A stretch of DNA of 16,614 nt, taken from assembly GCA_964404765.1 (NCBI GenBank), contig CAYOLL010000137.1, forward strand, positions 1 through 16,614, written 5' to 3'. The stretch's first letter is position 1. Each line of letters starts with the position of its first letter. This document shows, in pieces, positions 16,525 to 16,614 of this stretch. Both the position numbers and the translations under genes were made by a program. The notes beneath the pieces are model-generated. The model saw only the letters and a list, made by a program, of their open reading frames with translations. It was not told where the DNA came from and ran no database searches. The stretch is from CAYOLL01 sp964404765 [NCBI: uncultured Gemmatimonadota bacterium] (GTDB lineage Bacteria; 4572-55).

Positions 16525-16529
16525 CTCCC
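16525..16529 (-). promoter_or_regulatory. Ribosome binding site supporting the esterase TTG start
   Basis: GGGAG on the minus strand, 6 nt before the TTG codon at 16516-16518. This decides the start, because no in-frame ATG precedes the hydrophobic anchor and the first downstream Met (residue 24) would cut it off. Confidence 0.7.
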
Positions 16530-16567
16530 AAAAAAGAATGAAAAACGGACGAACTGAATTAAGGAAC

Positions 16568-16579
16568 GTCGATAAAATA
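16568..16579 (-). promoter_or_regulatory. 12-mer shared with the receptor upstream region (copy 2)
   Basis: GTCGATAAAATA, identical to the copy at 15288-15299. Here it lies about 50 bases upstream of the esterase start. Upstream of 16519 I see no gene; only 96 bases remain. Confidence 0.3.
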
Positions 16580-16614
16580 AGTTTGGGTTTTGGAATAAAT
16601 GCGCCGGGTTGTGT

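Overview
The window carries only chromosomal-type housekeeping and signalling genes. It has moderate GC content, a lipid A biosynthesis gene (lpxK), a TonB-dependent outer-membrane receptor, two lipobox signal peptides and a periplasmic parvulin-type foldase. This points to a Gram-negative (diderm) bacterium. The very large multi-PAS hybrid kinase, the many short palindromic repeats and the CBM20-esterase resemble what is seen in FCB-group or candidate-phylum genomes, but no phylum can be assigned from this sequence alone. No phage, IS transposase or CRISPR array is visible.

Left region (56-7714, minus strand): a two-gene signalling operon. A 2179-residue soluble hybrid histidine kinase (REC, 11 consecutive PAS domains, GAF, HisKA, HATPase, REC, helical tail) is followed with zero spacing (TAG directly abutting ATG) by a response regulator whose output is a class III nucleotide cyclase. 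The cyclase keeps its metal, transition-state and phospho-acceptor residues. At the purine-selecting positions it has Glu/Asn rather than the Lys/Asp of adenylate cyclases. The simplest reading is a many-input cytoplasmic sensor whose phosphorylation output is a cyclic nucleotide, possibly cGMP.

Middle region (7715-12010, mostly plus strand): a 563-bp gene-free gap with two nested palindromic elements; a tRNA-Leu(CAG) with its own promoter and intrinsic terminator; an FmdB-type zinc-ribbon protein; a parvulin/TPR foldase with a lipobox; an unrecognised lipoprotein; and a ParD/ParE toxin-antitoxin pair with its own candidate promoter and terminator. The terminator overlaps the 3' end of the convergent lpxK gene.

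Right region (12059-16518, minus strand): a run of three genes transcribed esterase, then TonB-dependent receptor, then lpxK. The esterase is membrane-anchored, has a CBM20-like domain followed by an Fes/esterase-D type alpha/beta hydrolase, and starts at TTG with a good ribosome binding site. A 26-bp inverted repeat separates it from the receptor. lpxK starts at GTG 14 nt after the receptor stop. The esterase-receptor pair may handle a siderophore or a sugar ester. The identical 12-mer GTCGATAAAATA lies upstream of both genes.
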